Shown here: positions 16,559 through 25,726 of the stretch, piece after piece | How positions within the stretch are numbered: position 1 is the first letter of the stretch | How the letters are laid out: each line of letters begins with the position of its first letter | Origin: Bacillota bacterium | Lineage (GTDB): Bacteria; Bacillota; UBA4882; UBA8346 | Assembly: GCA_023435225.1 (NCBI GenBank) | Contig: JAEYRX010000064.1 | Span: forward strand, 62,001-126,000 | Reading direction: 5' to 3' | Length of the DNA stretch: 64,000 bases | Translations under genes and position numbers: made by a program | Notes under the pieces: generated by a model | Seen by the model: only the letters and a program-made list of their open reading frames with translations | Told to the model about the DNA's origin: nothing | The model's database searches: none

Positions 16559-19084
16559 TCATTTCATTACCATCTTCCAACGGTTTAAGAACTGCAACAT
16601 TCCCGGGCGTCCTGCCGGTATAACAATCTCTCTCAAAATTGTTTTAAAAGGTAAACCTAATGATAATCCTGCTAATACTTCTTCTTTACAAATAGGATTA
16701 ATCTTTTCGGCGATCATACTAACAAATATTCCTAAAATACCGCCAATTAACCCTATCCACCAGAAATTCAAATACGGGATTGTAGCTCCGGCCAATTTAA
16801 AAGTTATACTTAACCAAATGCCCCCAATAGTTGCAGCATAAAGATTAGCCGGTGATATAATTTTAATTACCCTATGGTAAACCCGTTCCCACCAGGAGTC
16901 CTTGCGAAAATTAATTTTAGGCATCCATGAAAACTGAGTTACCTTTAACATTGAAATAATCAACGACTGGTCCAGTATAAAAGTCAACACCCATAATATT
17001 AAAACAATCAAAGCTGCGATAGTTGAACGGACTTCCGCTAAAATCTTGAATAACTCTCCTCTGATATCCGGCTGAATTGTCCCTACAGGCAAAGAATACA
17101 ACGATAATTGAGCATTTCCCAATGCTCTTCTAATTATTCCATCAGCTTTGGTCAGACTGATATTGGCGGTAGTAAAAACTTGCAGTCTTTCTCCCGCTGG
17201 TGATTCACCACCCGCATAACGATCTATTAAATCAACTGAATGACCAATTTCTTCATCAAGTAATCTAGGTAATGAATCTTTAGCTTTTTCCAATTCGGCA
17301 ATCAAAGCCGATAAATCGATTTTATCCAAACCAAATAAATGGTCTGAGATTAGGTTTAAACCGGATTTCATATTTGTCAGGTTCAACCCGGTAATATCAG
17401 CGAGCACCCGATCAGTTGAGTTCAATAATTGCATTAACTTTTGATGATTTTCGCTTCCCGGTGTAAATACGGCCCCAAAATTATTTATTTGTGTCGCAAA
17501 ATCTTTAGCCTTATTTCGCCAGGAGAGTAAAACCGCTACCAATGGATTGAAGCGGTTTATAAAATCATCCAACTTCTCAATCCGGGTTCTTAAGGCAGAC
17601 TCTACAATTCCTAATTGGGAATCCAGCAATTGCATTTTATCGGCAATGCCCCCGGTTTGGCCAACTGCTGATTGCAAAAGCGAACTGCCGGCTATCAATT
17701 GGGCATTTTGTAAACCCTGCAACGCTTGGTTAAAACGGCTTTCCAAAATTTGCACCCGGCCAAAGGTTTTAGCCAGATAATCCAGGTCATCCCCTACTCC
17801 GTTGATCAATCCAACCATTTGAGTTAAATTCTCCCGCTTAGCTTTTCCGGATAAACCGTTCACATTGGTTGAAATAGTTTTCATAGCCCCCCGGATATCC
17901 GCTAGTTGCCGATAAGCCTTTTCAATACTGCTTACCGTAAGACCTGCGCCACCGGTTGTATTGTTAAAATCCTGTAAGGCGGAGTTAACCTTAGTGAGTA
18001 ATTTAATCCCTTGGTCCATACCATAAACAAGTTGACTCTTGCGATCGGATACTTCAATACCGCCTACTTTTGGCCCTATCTTATCTCCCGGTAATAGTTT
18101 ATAAGCTACCTTATCTCTTATAAAGCCGGCATCCCCTTGAATAATTAATCCTCGAATACCGGCGGCATTCTTCGATGTTATTTTCACTACAACCTGTAAT
18201 GGTTGTAATAAACTCCCCATCTTTATATCATTGGTATTCTGACCGTTTATTACTAAAAGATCCCCAACTTCGACATCATTACCGGAATTTGGTTCAACCT
18301 TAACTTCTGCGGTATAGGCAACTAAGAATTTCTTAACCTCTAATAACGTATTTACCATGTATTGATAATCGTCCGTCCCACTGGTAAGAGTAATATCCCG
18401 GGCTGAACCGGCGCCATTTAATCCTACTAAGGATTGAGAAACCTTCTTACCCATTGTTAAAAGTTCTTCAGGAGAATAAGTCGATCCTAGGCGCACTTCT
18501 AAAATTTGATACTTGTCCAGTAATTTTTTAATCCGGTTCGTTACGGTTTTACTGGAATGAATATTATCGAGGATGATTCCGATACTATTACCATCTTTAA
18601 ATGTAAAACGGACGCCCGGAAAATCTTCAATTTTATTGGATAACATGTCAAATATACCGTTAGGCACACTGGTAATGTTAATCCGGGGTTCAGTCATAAC
18701 CGAAAAACCACCGTTACCGGGGAGATTGTTAAAATATGAACTAAGATTGTTAAAAATAGCTTTCGTCTTATATTTAGGTGGGAGAGTTAGAAAAAAAGTC
18801 GCTTTTCCAGCCAGACTGATTCCGGTTTTCAATTTGGAACCCGGTATATGTTCCGCAATTACATCTCTAATCTGCCGGGCCATGGCTCCTTTTAACTCTT
18901 CCTTGGTTTGAAATAAGAGATCGTACTCTCCCACGTCCCCCATAATTCCGGTTACAGCTTTGGCAAAGTATTTATCAGTTGCCATGGCAAAACCCATTGC
19001 AAAAACCGCCGAAAAAACAATACTGATCAGGAGTAAAAACAGAATGTCTTTTACAAATGTATCTTTTTTAAACCAAGATAACAT
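16559..19084 (-). CDS. Large membrane protein, unusual ABC permease with about 600 extracytoplasmic residues
   Basis: 841 residues. One N-terminal membrane helix (DILFLLLISIVFSAVFAMGF) is followed by a long outside region (about 40-660) and a C-terminal block of about four helices (IAALIVLILWVLTFILDQSL, LYAATIGGIWLSITFKLAG, WWIGLIGGILGIFVSMIAE). The last 40 residues, LSLGLPFKTILREIVIPAGR then PG, closely resemble the EAA coupling loop of MetI-type ABC permeases, yet the protein ends just after it instead of continuing with further helices. Part of the outside region (GDLLVINGQNTNDIKMGS to YKLLPGDKIGPKVGG) followed by long helices is loosely reminiscent of an MCE domain, which is only a guess. 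It pairs with the ATPase 10 bp downstream. GGAGGAG precedes the ATG. Confidence 0.75.
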   Translation of the reverse strand: MLSWFKKDTFVKDILFLLLISIVFSAVFAMGFAMATDKYFAKAVTGIMGDVGEYDLLFQTKEELKGAMARQIRDVIAEHIPGSKLKTGISLAGKATFFLTLPPKYKTKAIFNNLSSYFNNLPGNGGFSVMTEPRINITSVPNGIFDMLSNKIEDFPGVRFTFKDGNSIGIILDNIHSSKTVTNRIKKLLDKYQILEVRLGSTYSPEELLTMGKKVSQSLVGLNGAGSARDITLTSGTDDYQYMVNTLLEVKKFLVAYTAEVKVEPNSGNDVEVGDLLVINGQNTNDIKMGSLLQPLQVVVKITSKNAAGIRGLIIQGDAGFIRDKVAYKLLPGDKIGPKVGGIEVSDRKSQLVYGMDQGIKLLTKVNSALQDFNNTTGGAGLTVSSIEKAYRQLADIRGAMKTISTNVNGLSGKAKRENLTQMVGLINGVGDDLDYLAKTFGRVQILESRFNQALQGLQNAQLIAGSSLLQSAVGQTGGIADKMQLLDSQLGIVESALRTRIEKLDDFINRFNPLVAVLLSWRNKAKDFATQINNFGAVFTPGSENHQKLMQLLNSTDRVLADITGLNLTNMKSGLNLISDHLFGLDKIDLSALIAELEKAKDSLPRLLDEEIGHSVDLIDRYAGGESPAGERLQVFTTANISLTKADGIIRRALGNAQLSLYSLPVGTIQPDIRGELFKILAEVRSTIAALIVLILWVLTFILDQSLIISMLKVTQFSWMPKINFRKDSWWERVYHRVIKIISPANLYAATIGGIWLSITFKLAGATIPYLNFWWIGLIGGILGIFVSMIAEKINPICKEEVLAGLSLGLPFKTILREIVIPAGRPGMLQFLNRWKMVMK

Positions 19085-19342
19085 AATACTCCTCCATCAA
19101 CAGTATTTTTAAAGCTTGAAATATAATTAAACGGCTCTTTGGATGTATTAAACGTAAGAATACATATTAAATGCCCGATAAAACTGTTTAAAACATTGGA
19201 AATAATGACAGGTTAAGGATATTTGCGAGATTAATTAGGACCTTAAATAAAATATACCGTTTTCTACCGCAAAAGTCTTTGACGAAAATATAGCAAAAAC
19301 GAAAAAAAATACCGGTTACTGAACTCCGGTATTAGAGATTAA

Positions 19343-19561
19343 GGAAGTTTCATAATTACTTTTATTTAGTTTTAGATACAATATATAATGTGAAACCTAG
19401 ATGTTACTATCAATATATTGCATCTAAGGAAGCGCTGATTAATCCGATTTTGTGCGAGCAAATATGCGGTATTAGGCATTTTGCGAAGCACAAAATCGTC
19501 ACTAATTCAATTAATCAGCGCTTTCCTAAATGTTAAATTTTTTAATTATGAAAATCCCTCG
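19343..19561 (-). repeat. Hairpin repeat family c, copy 1, interrupted by a MITE
   Basis: The outer arms are GGAAGTTTCATAATTA (from 19343) and TAATTATGAAAATCCC (to 19561). Inside is a 38-nt core at 19381-19418, the same length as the cores at 24058-24095 and 36474-36511. The MITE at 19428-19525 splits the right side; removing it with one CTAA restores the element. It lies 5' of the 841-residue permease gene (start 19084), and the core is oriented to that gene as in the other two copies. Confidence 0.75.
19428..19525 (-). mobile_element. 98-bp MITE-like element, copy 1 (inserted in a repeat)
   Basis: Terminal inverted repeats GGAAGCGCTGATTAAT and ATTAATCAGCGCTTTC (one mismatch) bound a non-coding 98-bp element. 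CTAA flanks both sides (19424-19427 and 19526-19529), a 4-bp target duplication. The copies at 44239 and 51331 are in the opposite orientation, have the same length and are flanked by TTAG. The YTAR target and the GGAAG ends resemble IS5-group transposons, but no transposase is in the window. Confidence 0.85.
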
Positions 19562-19612
19562 GATTGTTAAAGATATTCTTTTCAACTATGAAACTGATAA
19601 AAAATAGAATAT

Positions 19613-20113
19613 TCAATAACAACCCGTATTGACTCTTACTGTTTCCGGTATACCTCCACTTGGTCCGCTTACTCTAACTGTATTAGGTTCCCCAAAGCGT
19701 ACTGATAGTTGCGGGAGTGTATCTGAGATGACAAAAGTTTTAGCGGATACATCGTTAACTGCAATTTTAACATGAATTACCGCGGTTTCCTGTAATTGAG
19801 TTGTTGAAGTCAGTTTAAAACCTACAAACACCACGTCCGGTATCAACTCGCAAGTTGAACCGGCCGGGACTCCCGGGGTATCGGCAAATCCGCTAAAAGG
19901 TATATCGGCGCCTACATGTCTATTGGTTCCATTTTCAGCTACAAAAAAGATCTGTTTATGCAAGGTACCTAGAAAAATAACTTTATCTGTTATAACATAA
20001 CAGGTAATCTCTGAAACTCTGGCTACAATTTCATCAATTTTTTCAGCCGGCACAGGGAGGGTTATGGTATCTGTGATCAAAACTTGAACGGTATTTTCCG
20101 CAAGCACCGTCAT
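19613..20113 (-). CDS. Single SPOCS (DUF3794) domain protein
   Basis: 166 residues forming about one SPOCS domain: VITDKVIFLGTLHKQIFFVAENGTNRHV, then GVPAGSTCELIPDVVFVGFKL and a strand-rich end. SPOCS/DUF3794 domains occur in SipL and in spore coat or exosporium proteins of Clostridia. The SipL-like gene lies 230 bp upstream on the same strand, with a terminator between. There is no signal peptide, which fits assembly on the forespore surface from the mother cell. The start has GAGGGGAGAAAT before ATG. Confidence 0.85.
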   Translation of the reverse strand: MTVLAENTVQVLITDTITLPVPAEKIDEIVARVSEITCYVITDKVIFLGTLHKQIFFVAENGTNRHVGADIPFSGFADTPGVPAGSTCELIPDVVFVGFKLTSTTQLQETAVIHVKIAVNDVSAKTFVISDTLPQLSVRFGEPNTVRVSGPSGGIPETVRVNTGCY

Positions 20114-20155
20114 ATTTCTCCCCTCTTTCCTCTAGTTTTTTAATATTGCATTCAT

Positions 20156-20213
20156 GGGAGTTTCATAATTACCTTGGATCCAAAGGTTAAATTTCTTAAT
20201 TATGAAAATCCCT
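20156..20213. repeat. Short form of repeat family c (outer arms only)
   Basis: Arms GGGAGTTTCATAATTA and TTAATTATGAAAATCCC match those of copy 1 at 19343-19561, but the 38-nt core is replaced by the short palindrome CCTTGGATCCAAAGG. It lies 43 nt 5' of the single-SPOCS gene. Confidence 0.65.
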
Positions 20214-20315
20214 TACTTACTAATATAATATGATATCCCTAAGAAAAAAACCTAGCCTTTAGTCATAATCAGACATTGTCACAATCCAATATAGGTTGCG
20301 ATTAACACAAAGTTA

Positions 20316-20339
20316 AAGGGGCTTTTTAATCAGCCCCTT
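20316..20339 (-). terminator. Terminator after the SipL-like gene
   Basis: 8-bp GC-rich stem AAGGGGCT/AGCCCCTT with an 8-nt loop, just after the stop at 20343. The minus-strand T tract is weak (TTAACTTTG), while the plus side has T in the loop, so efficiency is uncertain. Confidence 0.65.
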
Positions 20340-20342
20340 CTA

Positions 20343-22010
20343 TTACATATTAACTATTCTCTTAGGGATAATCAGTTTTTGTCCTACCTCCAGGTAATCA
20401 GGGTTGGTAATTTGATTGACTTTTACTAGAGTATCAACTGTCGTTTGGTAACGGCGGGCGATTTTCCAAAGTGTATCCCCGGGTTGGACTACATAAAACA
20501 ACATGCTTGGTCTGGTAGAATAATCCACTGGTATTACAACCGCACAATCTCGTAAAACAAAAATTGCCCTAGGGGTTCTACTGAAAATTCTAGCCCTAAC
20601 AATTCCGCTCAATTTAAGCTTTCTGGAATCGATTAATTCTAAATGTAATGAGTCAAGCATAATTTGAGTTCGCAACAATGTCCCAGGTTGTAGATCCAGA
20701 TATTCGAGGATTCCGGTTAAGGGTAAACCGCTGTTGTTTAGCTTATCCCAAGTGACAACCGTAACTCTTTCTTCTTTTGCGGAGTCGTTTATATACATTA
20801 ACCACAAATCCAGATTGCCTTCAATTAAAACCTTATTATCTGAAGCCTCCGCCATTACATCCCGCGGCATTCCATGAAATGTTAAAATCCGGTCAATACC
20901 ATCAAATCCACTGGGTAAATCAATTTCCAAGTCTAAAGCAATCTCTCCGCTAATTTCACCGGAGTATTCTTCTAAATTTAGTAGATGCTTTTGAATATCA
21001 ATTATTTCTTCTTCAGCTGTCGCATCAACTACCATCTCCTTATGATATAGCCGGGAAAGTTCGATTTCACATTGAAGATTGGCTAAAAGACTTAACTCAT
21101 GAGTGTTTTTGGGCTCAATCACCATATTCTGGGCCATGATTCTGGGAATCGCTATAATCTCTCCATCAGCTTCAATATCAACATAAGTTTCAAAAGAAAC
21201 GGCTGATCCATATTCCCGGTTCCAATCGTTTACAAAAATATCAGTTGGATTTCCCTCATCATCAGTACCAACATAAATTACTGATATTTCAAGTAAACCT
21301 TTAATATGTACCCGGTTTTTGGATACTTCCTGACTAATTCCGGCTGGTTTAACCAACACCTTCAAAATTCTTGATATGCCGGGTTTAAGACTTGATATAA
21401 CTAAGTTTGATTGAACCGGTAAAGTAACTTTTTTAACTCCAAGTAAATCCTCCACCATTACCCGGTCTTTTACCAGATTTATTTTCTCATGAGCCTGCAG
21501 ATCAATATTACTAATAACACCGGCTGTTTGTTGATATGAGGAATGAATAGTAATCTCCAATAGTCCTTTAAATAATACTTGGTCGATTCCAATTCTCTCA
21601 AAATTACCGACTAGCGCACTTACTTCAACTTGGACGTTCATTCCAGGCCGTAAGCCTTGAATATCTATTTTTTCTTCATAGCTAATTCCGTTATCCCCAT
21701 ACCATCCTATTCCAAACTCTTGCGGATAATAATAGTTTTCACTACCTTCCGCTTCAACTTCTTCATTCCGAACTCTTTCAACGGACTCGGAGAGGTATAA
21801 TATATGTGGAAAAACCCGCCCCGTTACGACCAGACTATTTTCGAGAATATTTATTATCGGTGTATTCAGTTGAAAATCTCCATGTATTATTTTCTTTAAT
21901 CTCGGCAGATCTGCAGTAATTTCCAACTTAGCTTCTATATTAATCCGCCTGGTTAAGTCCCCTACAAAAAAGGGGTAACTTAATTGTTCATATTGACAAG
22001 TAATGCTCAT
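20343..22010 (-). CDS. SipL-like spore coat morphogenesis protein (SPOCS repeats plus LysM)
   Basis: 555 residues: consecutive SPOCS/DUF3794 domains (about 20-160, 165-300 and 340-490) and a C-terminal LysM domain (about 508-551: YVVQPGDTLWKIARRYQTTV, VNQITNPDYLEVGQKLIIPK). This is the architecture of SipL, which in Clostridioides binds SpoIVA through its LysM domain to start coat assembly. There is no signal peptide, as expected for a mother-cell protein. GGAGG lies before the ATG. The adjacent single-SPOCS protein may be a coat component. The exact SipL orthology needs SpoIVA context, which is outside this window. Confidence 0.88.
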   Translation of the reverse strand: MSITCQYEQLSYPFFVGDLTRRINIEAKLEITADLPRLKKIIHGDFQLNTPIINILENSLVVTGRVFPHILYLSESVERVRNEEVEAEGSENYYYPQEFGIGWYGDNGISYEEKIDIQGLRPGMNVQVEVSALVGNFERIGIDQVLFKGLLEITIHSSYQQTAGVISNIDLQAHEKINLVKDRVMVEDLLGVKKVTLPVQSNLVISSLKPGISRILKVLVKPAGISQEVSKNRVHIKGLLEISVIYVGTDDEGNPTDIFVNDWNREYGSAVSFETYVDIEADGEIIAIPRIMAQNMVIEPKNTHELSLLANLQCEIELSRLYHKEMVVDATAEEEIIDIQKHLLNLEEYSGEISGEIALDLEIDLPSGFDGIDRILTFHGMPRDVMAEASDNKVLIEGNLDLWLMYINDSAKEERVTVVTWDKLNNSGLPLTGILEYLDLQPGTLLRTQIMLDSLHLELIDSRKLKLSGIVRARIFSRTPRAIFVLRDCAVVIPVDYSTRPSMLFYVVQPGDTLWKIARRYQTTVDTLVKVNQITNPDYLEVGQKLIIPKRIVNM

Positions 22011-22619
22011 TTCAATCCTCCCTCAGATATTGTGTCATTTTAGCGAATAAATAGTTACTATTATGGAACATTTCCCAAGAATCACCACCTCCCAACCCTC
22101 CGTGGGGAAGGATTACACCCTTAGACGTTTTCTCAACTTTTAAGTACAGCCTATTTTTTGCCAAAAAAATGTCTTTACTTCACCTAATATATATGCATAG
22201 ACTTCTTAATTATTCGATTATGGAAAAATCTTTCAAACGAAAGAGTTTCTACTAATACTCTTTCAATTCTTGGAACAACATTAGCTTTGATTATGGTCCC
22301 ACGATAACCGGTTTTACACTTACCCTATTACCGGTTACCGCCAGTGGTTTTATCTATATCGCCAGGTCGGATTTGATTACGGAATTAAAAAATGAAGTGG
22401 GACTTTCCCACTCCATAATCCAATTCAACTCCATCATACTTGGAATTGCTTGATGTCGTCGCTTATGTCGCTTATTTTGTTGGAATAAATAATGGGCAAC
22501 AGGTACTAGGGAACAGAGAACAGTATTATTTGCTAAACCTTCGACTATAAATCTTATAAACTATTGTAAGATAAAAACTTGCTATAAAGAAACTGTTCCC
22601 AGTTTACTGTTCCCTACTT
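22011..22619. other. 609-bp stretch without a gene
   Basis: No convincing coding region. I see a small hairpin GAAAGAGT/ACTCTTTC (22239-22264) and, near the right end, degenerate inverted pieces TAGGGAACAG and CTGTTCCCTA (about 22513-22615). The latter resemble low-complexity dispersed repeats also visible near 24380 and 54260. Confidence 0.5.
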
Positions 22620-23927
22620 TTAATACTTAATCCCTTGTTCCCTATCGGGAGGGGCTTCCCATACCAAAATATCAACCCGGCGATTATAACGCCAGGCCGA
22701 TTCCTTATGTCCTTTAATCAAAGGAAATTCTTTACCATAAGCGTAAATTGTAATTCTACCCGGGTGTATCCCTTGTTCAACTAGATACTTTTTGATATTT
22801 TCGGCCCTCTTAGCCGATAGTTCCAAGTTATATCCGATACTACCACGTTCGTCGGCATGTCCGCCTAACAGAATATATAATTTAGGATATTCCTTCAGGC
22901 TTTGCAGGTCCAAACGTAAAGACGAAGTTTGATTAGGACGAATCTCGGCTTTATCCAGTTCAAAATATACCGGTTTTAGTTTTTTATTCAACTCCAACGA
23001 ATTCGGTGTGAAAGATTCCACTATAAACCCGTTGTGAAGAACAGCCTTTTGTCCATTTGGGCTGGTAACTTCAACATCATAATTTCCTTCCGGTTTTCCG
23101 TTAATATCAAAGAAACAAGTAATTTGCTCCGGACTCTCTACTTTAGTATTCATACCGGTAATATCAATTTTCCCATTATAGCTCAATTTAACGATACTGT
23201 CCTTTATAAAATTCGACCCGATAATAGCAGTAAGGATCATCCCATTGTTAAATCCTTTATTGGGTTCGATCCGGTTGATATCAGTTTTTATCTCCTTAAT
23301 AGCAGGGCTTGAAGTCCCATCAATTTTAAAACCATCGGTCAAAATACCAACTTTTCCATCATCATTAATAACTTTAACATCATATACACCTGGTTCAGCT
23401 TTTTTTAGATTTAATTGACAACTAATCTTCGTTTCTGATTCCACTTTCACCCGTGAAGCTCCGATATCCATTTTCCGACTGGATAATATAATCATAGCCT
23501 CTTTTCGAAAATATTTACCGTCGATTTCAATCAGAACCGTCGAATTATTATCGCTCTTTTGGGGAGAAACAGTATTTACCAAAGGCGTCGGATAACCTAT
23601 TAAAAAACCCTGTGGGATAGTGTCTGATTTTACAAATTTATTGCTAACCACAAGATCCCATCTGCCAACCGCTTTATCACGCAAGTCAAAATTACAAGCT
23701 ATTTTTTCGCCGGAAAGAACTTTTACATTCGAAGCAATAATATCTTCTTGGTCTTCTTTAACAAGTTTAACAGCAGCCTTTTGGTCGAAGTTAGTTCCAT
23801 TCACAATTACTTGAACCGTGTTATTATTAACTCCGTTATTAGGTGTTATTGAGTTTACTTTCGGAGAAGGGGTATTAAAAAAGAATAATAACATTGTCAA
23901 AACAATCGCCAGTCCCTTAACATCCAT
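22620..23927 (-). CDS. Exported IPT/TIG-domain protein with OmpA-like peptidoglycan-binding C-terminus
   Basis: 435 residues from ATG 23927 (AGAGGTGAT upstream; the GTG three codons earlier overlaps it). A signal segment (LAIVLTMLLFFFNTP) is followed by three IPT/TIG-like repeats, each opening with INxIxPNxGxNNxT-type wording (SITPNNGVNNNTVQVIVNG; TVSPQKSDNNSTVLIEIDGK; NRIEPNKGFNNGMILTAIIG). The OmpA/Pal domain follows (about 320-430: HADERGSIGYNLELSAKRAEN, then KYLVEQGIHPGRITIYAYGKE). OmpA domains bind peptidoglycan, so the protein probably anchors an outer structure to the wall. There is no Cys lipobox. A copy of repeat family c lies 93 nt 5'. Confidence 0.88.
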   Translation of the reverse strand: MDVKGLAIVLTMLLFFFNTPSPKVNSITPNNGVNNNTVQVIVNGTNFDQKAAVKLVKEDQEDIIASNVKVLSGEKIACNFDLRDKAVGRWDLVVSNKFVKSDTIPQGFLIGYPTPLVNTVSPQKSDNNSTVLIEIDGKYFRKEAMIILSSRKMDIGASRVKVESETKISCQLNLKKAEPGVYDVKVINDDGKVGILTDGFKIDGTSSPAIKEIKTDINRIEPNKGFNNGMILTAIIGSNFIKDSIVKLSYNGKIDITGMNTKVESPEQITCFFDINGKPEGNYDVEVTSPNGQKAVLHNGFIVESFTPNSLELNKKLKPVYFELDKAEIRPNQTSSLRLDLQSLKEYPKLYILLGGHADERGSIGYNLELSAKRAENIKKYLVEQGIHPGRITIYAYGKEFPLIKGHKESAWRYNRRVDILVWEAPPDREQGIKY

Positions 23928-24370
23928 TCCAATCACCTCTGAAGTAGTTTATTAGTCGAATTTATACCTATTATACTTCCGTTCCCGGACCGGCAAAATA
24001 ATTAAAATCATGGAAGAAAGGGAGTTTCATAATTTCCATAAATAATTTTTGGATACGATATATAGTGCATAACCCGGATGAGACTACCGATATATTGTAT
24101 CTGAATTTCGTAATTTATACATTATGGAAACCCTCAGATAATAGTTTGAATGGATTATCGAGACTAAGTATTATAATTGGTCTTATTTTAATGATAATTG
24201 ACAAAAATAAGAGGAGTAGTTTTTATTTAAAGGAAGAAAACAGAGGTAAATGTGAAGTAAATCAAAATTTATTTATAATTCCGCTTCAACAATTCGTTTC
24301 TAAACTTTTAAGCTTAAAACGTCCCTTCATCTATGCTACGGGCGAACTGCTCCTAAGCCTAAAACCGACT
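23928..24370. other. Gene-free stretch with one hairpin repeat
   Basis: Holds family c copy 2 (24020-24135). From 24136 to 24370 I see no further gene or clear signal. Confidence 0.55.
24020..24135 (-). repeat. Hairpin repeat family c, copy 2 (intact)
   Basis: Outer arms GGGAGTTTCATAATT and ATTATGGAAACCCTC; the inner stem GATACGATATAT pairs with ATATATTGTATC (one G-U). The 38-nt core lies at 24058-24095. Read toward the IPT/OmpA gene (minus strand), it shares CATC, GGTT and TATATAT with the other cores. It ends 93 nt before that gene. Confidence 0.75.
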
Positions 24371-25378
24371 CTAGCCCTTAAAAGGGATTGCCTGTTGCCT
24401 ATCGCCTATCGCCTGCTCCATAATATCACCGGAATATACCCGAATAACTTTTTGTTGCTTATCTTCCAGTAAAAGACTACCATCAATATCCAAATCTATA
24501 GCTTTACCTTCAATTATCCCTCCAAAGCCCTGATTAATCAGGACTTCCTTTCCCAAAGTAGCTGAATGCTTTTTGGCATATTCCACTAAGTTTGCCATAC
24601 CTTTTTGGGGTAACAAATAATAAGCGGACTCAAAATTAGCCAAAAACTGCTGGAGGATTATTCTTCTGGATAACTCTTTCCCGGTAATAATTTTTAAAGA
24701 AGTTGCCCGCCCCTTTAGTTCCGCCGGAAAATCAGCTTCCTCATGGTTTACATTTAGACCGATACTCATGATTAAATAATTTACCAAGTCCATTTCGCCA
24801 TTTATCTCTGCTAAAATGCCCGCTAACTTTTTCCCTTCATAAAACAAATCATTCGGCCATTTGATTTGTACCTGAACCCCGGCAACGGTTTTAATGGTTT
24901 CGCTCATGGTTACGGCGGTCAAAAGAGTAAGCCCGGCTAATTGGGAGGCGCTCATCTTTGGACGTAATATCCAAGTTAACCATAATCCAAGACCGGAAGC
25001 GGATGCCCAACTTCGCCCCATTCTTCCCCGACCGCCGGTTTGCTTTTCTGCAATTACTATTGTCCCTTCAACCGCTCCCTGGTTAGCCAATGATTTAGCC
25101 CATTTAGTAGTGGAGTCGACTTCTTCACGGTAAAATACCGGACGTCCGAAGGCTATGGTAGCTAATCCATCCTGTATTTCCATGGAATTTAAATCATTGG
25201 TGGTTCCTATAAACCGATAACCTTTTCGGGGAGATGATTCAATGTTATAACCAAGTTCCCGCAACTGTTCTATTTGTTTCCAGATTCCGGATCTGGTAAT
25301 CCCGGAAAGCCCGGCCAACTCTTGCCCGGAAACATACTCTCCTTTTTTTTCTTTCAGTACCTTTAATACTTGTTCCAT
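24371..25378 (-). CDS. birA: Bifunctional biotin-protein ligase and biotin repressor BirA
   Basis: 335 residues. The N-terminal winged helix (KGEYVSGQELAGLSGITRSG, IWKQIEQLRELGYNIESSPR) marks the repressor form. The ligase core carries GRGRMGRSWAS (biotinyl-AMP loop) and KWPNDLFYEGKKLAGIL, and a C-terminal SH3-like domain follows. It charges biotin onto carboxylases and can repress biotin genes, none of which are in this window. The last about 16 residues (IMEQAIGDRQQAIPFKG) are encoded by a simple repeat of the GGCGATAGGCGATAGGC type and look like a repeat-derived extension. AGAGGTG precedes the ATG. Confidence 0.95.
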   Translation of the reverse strand: MEQVLKVLKEKKGEYVSGQELAGLSGITRSGIWKQIEQLRELGYNIESSPRKGYRFIGTTNDLNSMEIQDGLATIAFGRPVFYREEVDSTTKWAKSLANQGAVEGTIVIAEKQTGGRGRMGRSWASASGLGLWLTWILRPKMSASQLAGLTLLTAVTMSETIKTVAGVQVQIKWPNDLFYEGKKLAGILAEINGEMDLVNYLIMSIGLNVNHEEADFPAELKGRATSLKIITGKELSRRIILQQFLANFESAYYLLPQKGMANLVEYAKKHSATLGKEVLINQGFGGIIEGKAIDLDIDGSLLLEDKQQKVIRVYSGDIMEQAIGDRQQAIPFKG

Positions 25379-25726
25379 TAGTGCACCTCTTAACTCTTTT
25401 TACTTTCAAAACCATGTAAATTCGTGTGCTTTGGTGATTTGTCTTAGTTTTTCAAAGGTCTTAGTAGAACATAGAGATCACAGAAGTTTATAATCATAAA
25501 ATATGATTTACGTTTTTCAGTGTTCTTTGTGCCTCTGTGACATAAAAGTTCTTTCATATATTTTTCCTATAGTCTATAACATTAACCAAGATTTACAGGA
25601 ACTGATAATAAAGGAACTCGTTAATATAAATAGAAGTAACTATTCCTCACCTAAAACAAAATTTTATTTCCTATTCTCTATGGTTGAATAGTTGACTAAT
25701 TATATTACTTTACTGAGGTGATAAAA
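25379..25726. other. 348-bp divergent intergenic region between birA and htrA
   Basis: Contains degenerate dispersed repeat text (GTAAATTCGTGTGC, TTTGTGCCTCTGTGAC) also seen near 1265, 2810, 30680 and 61050. No gene and no convincing promoter pair could be assigned. Confidence 0.45.

Larger units (their letters stand above)
19085..19612. other. Gene-free stretch holding a nested repeat
   Basis: No coding region is evident. It contains the family c hairpin repeat (19343-19561) with a MITE-like element inserted in it, and lies 5' of the 841-residue membrane protein gene. Confidence 0.7.
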
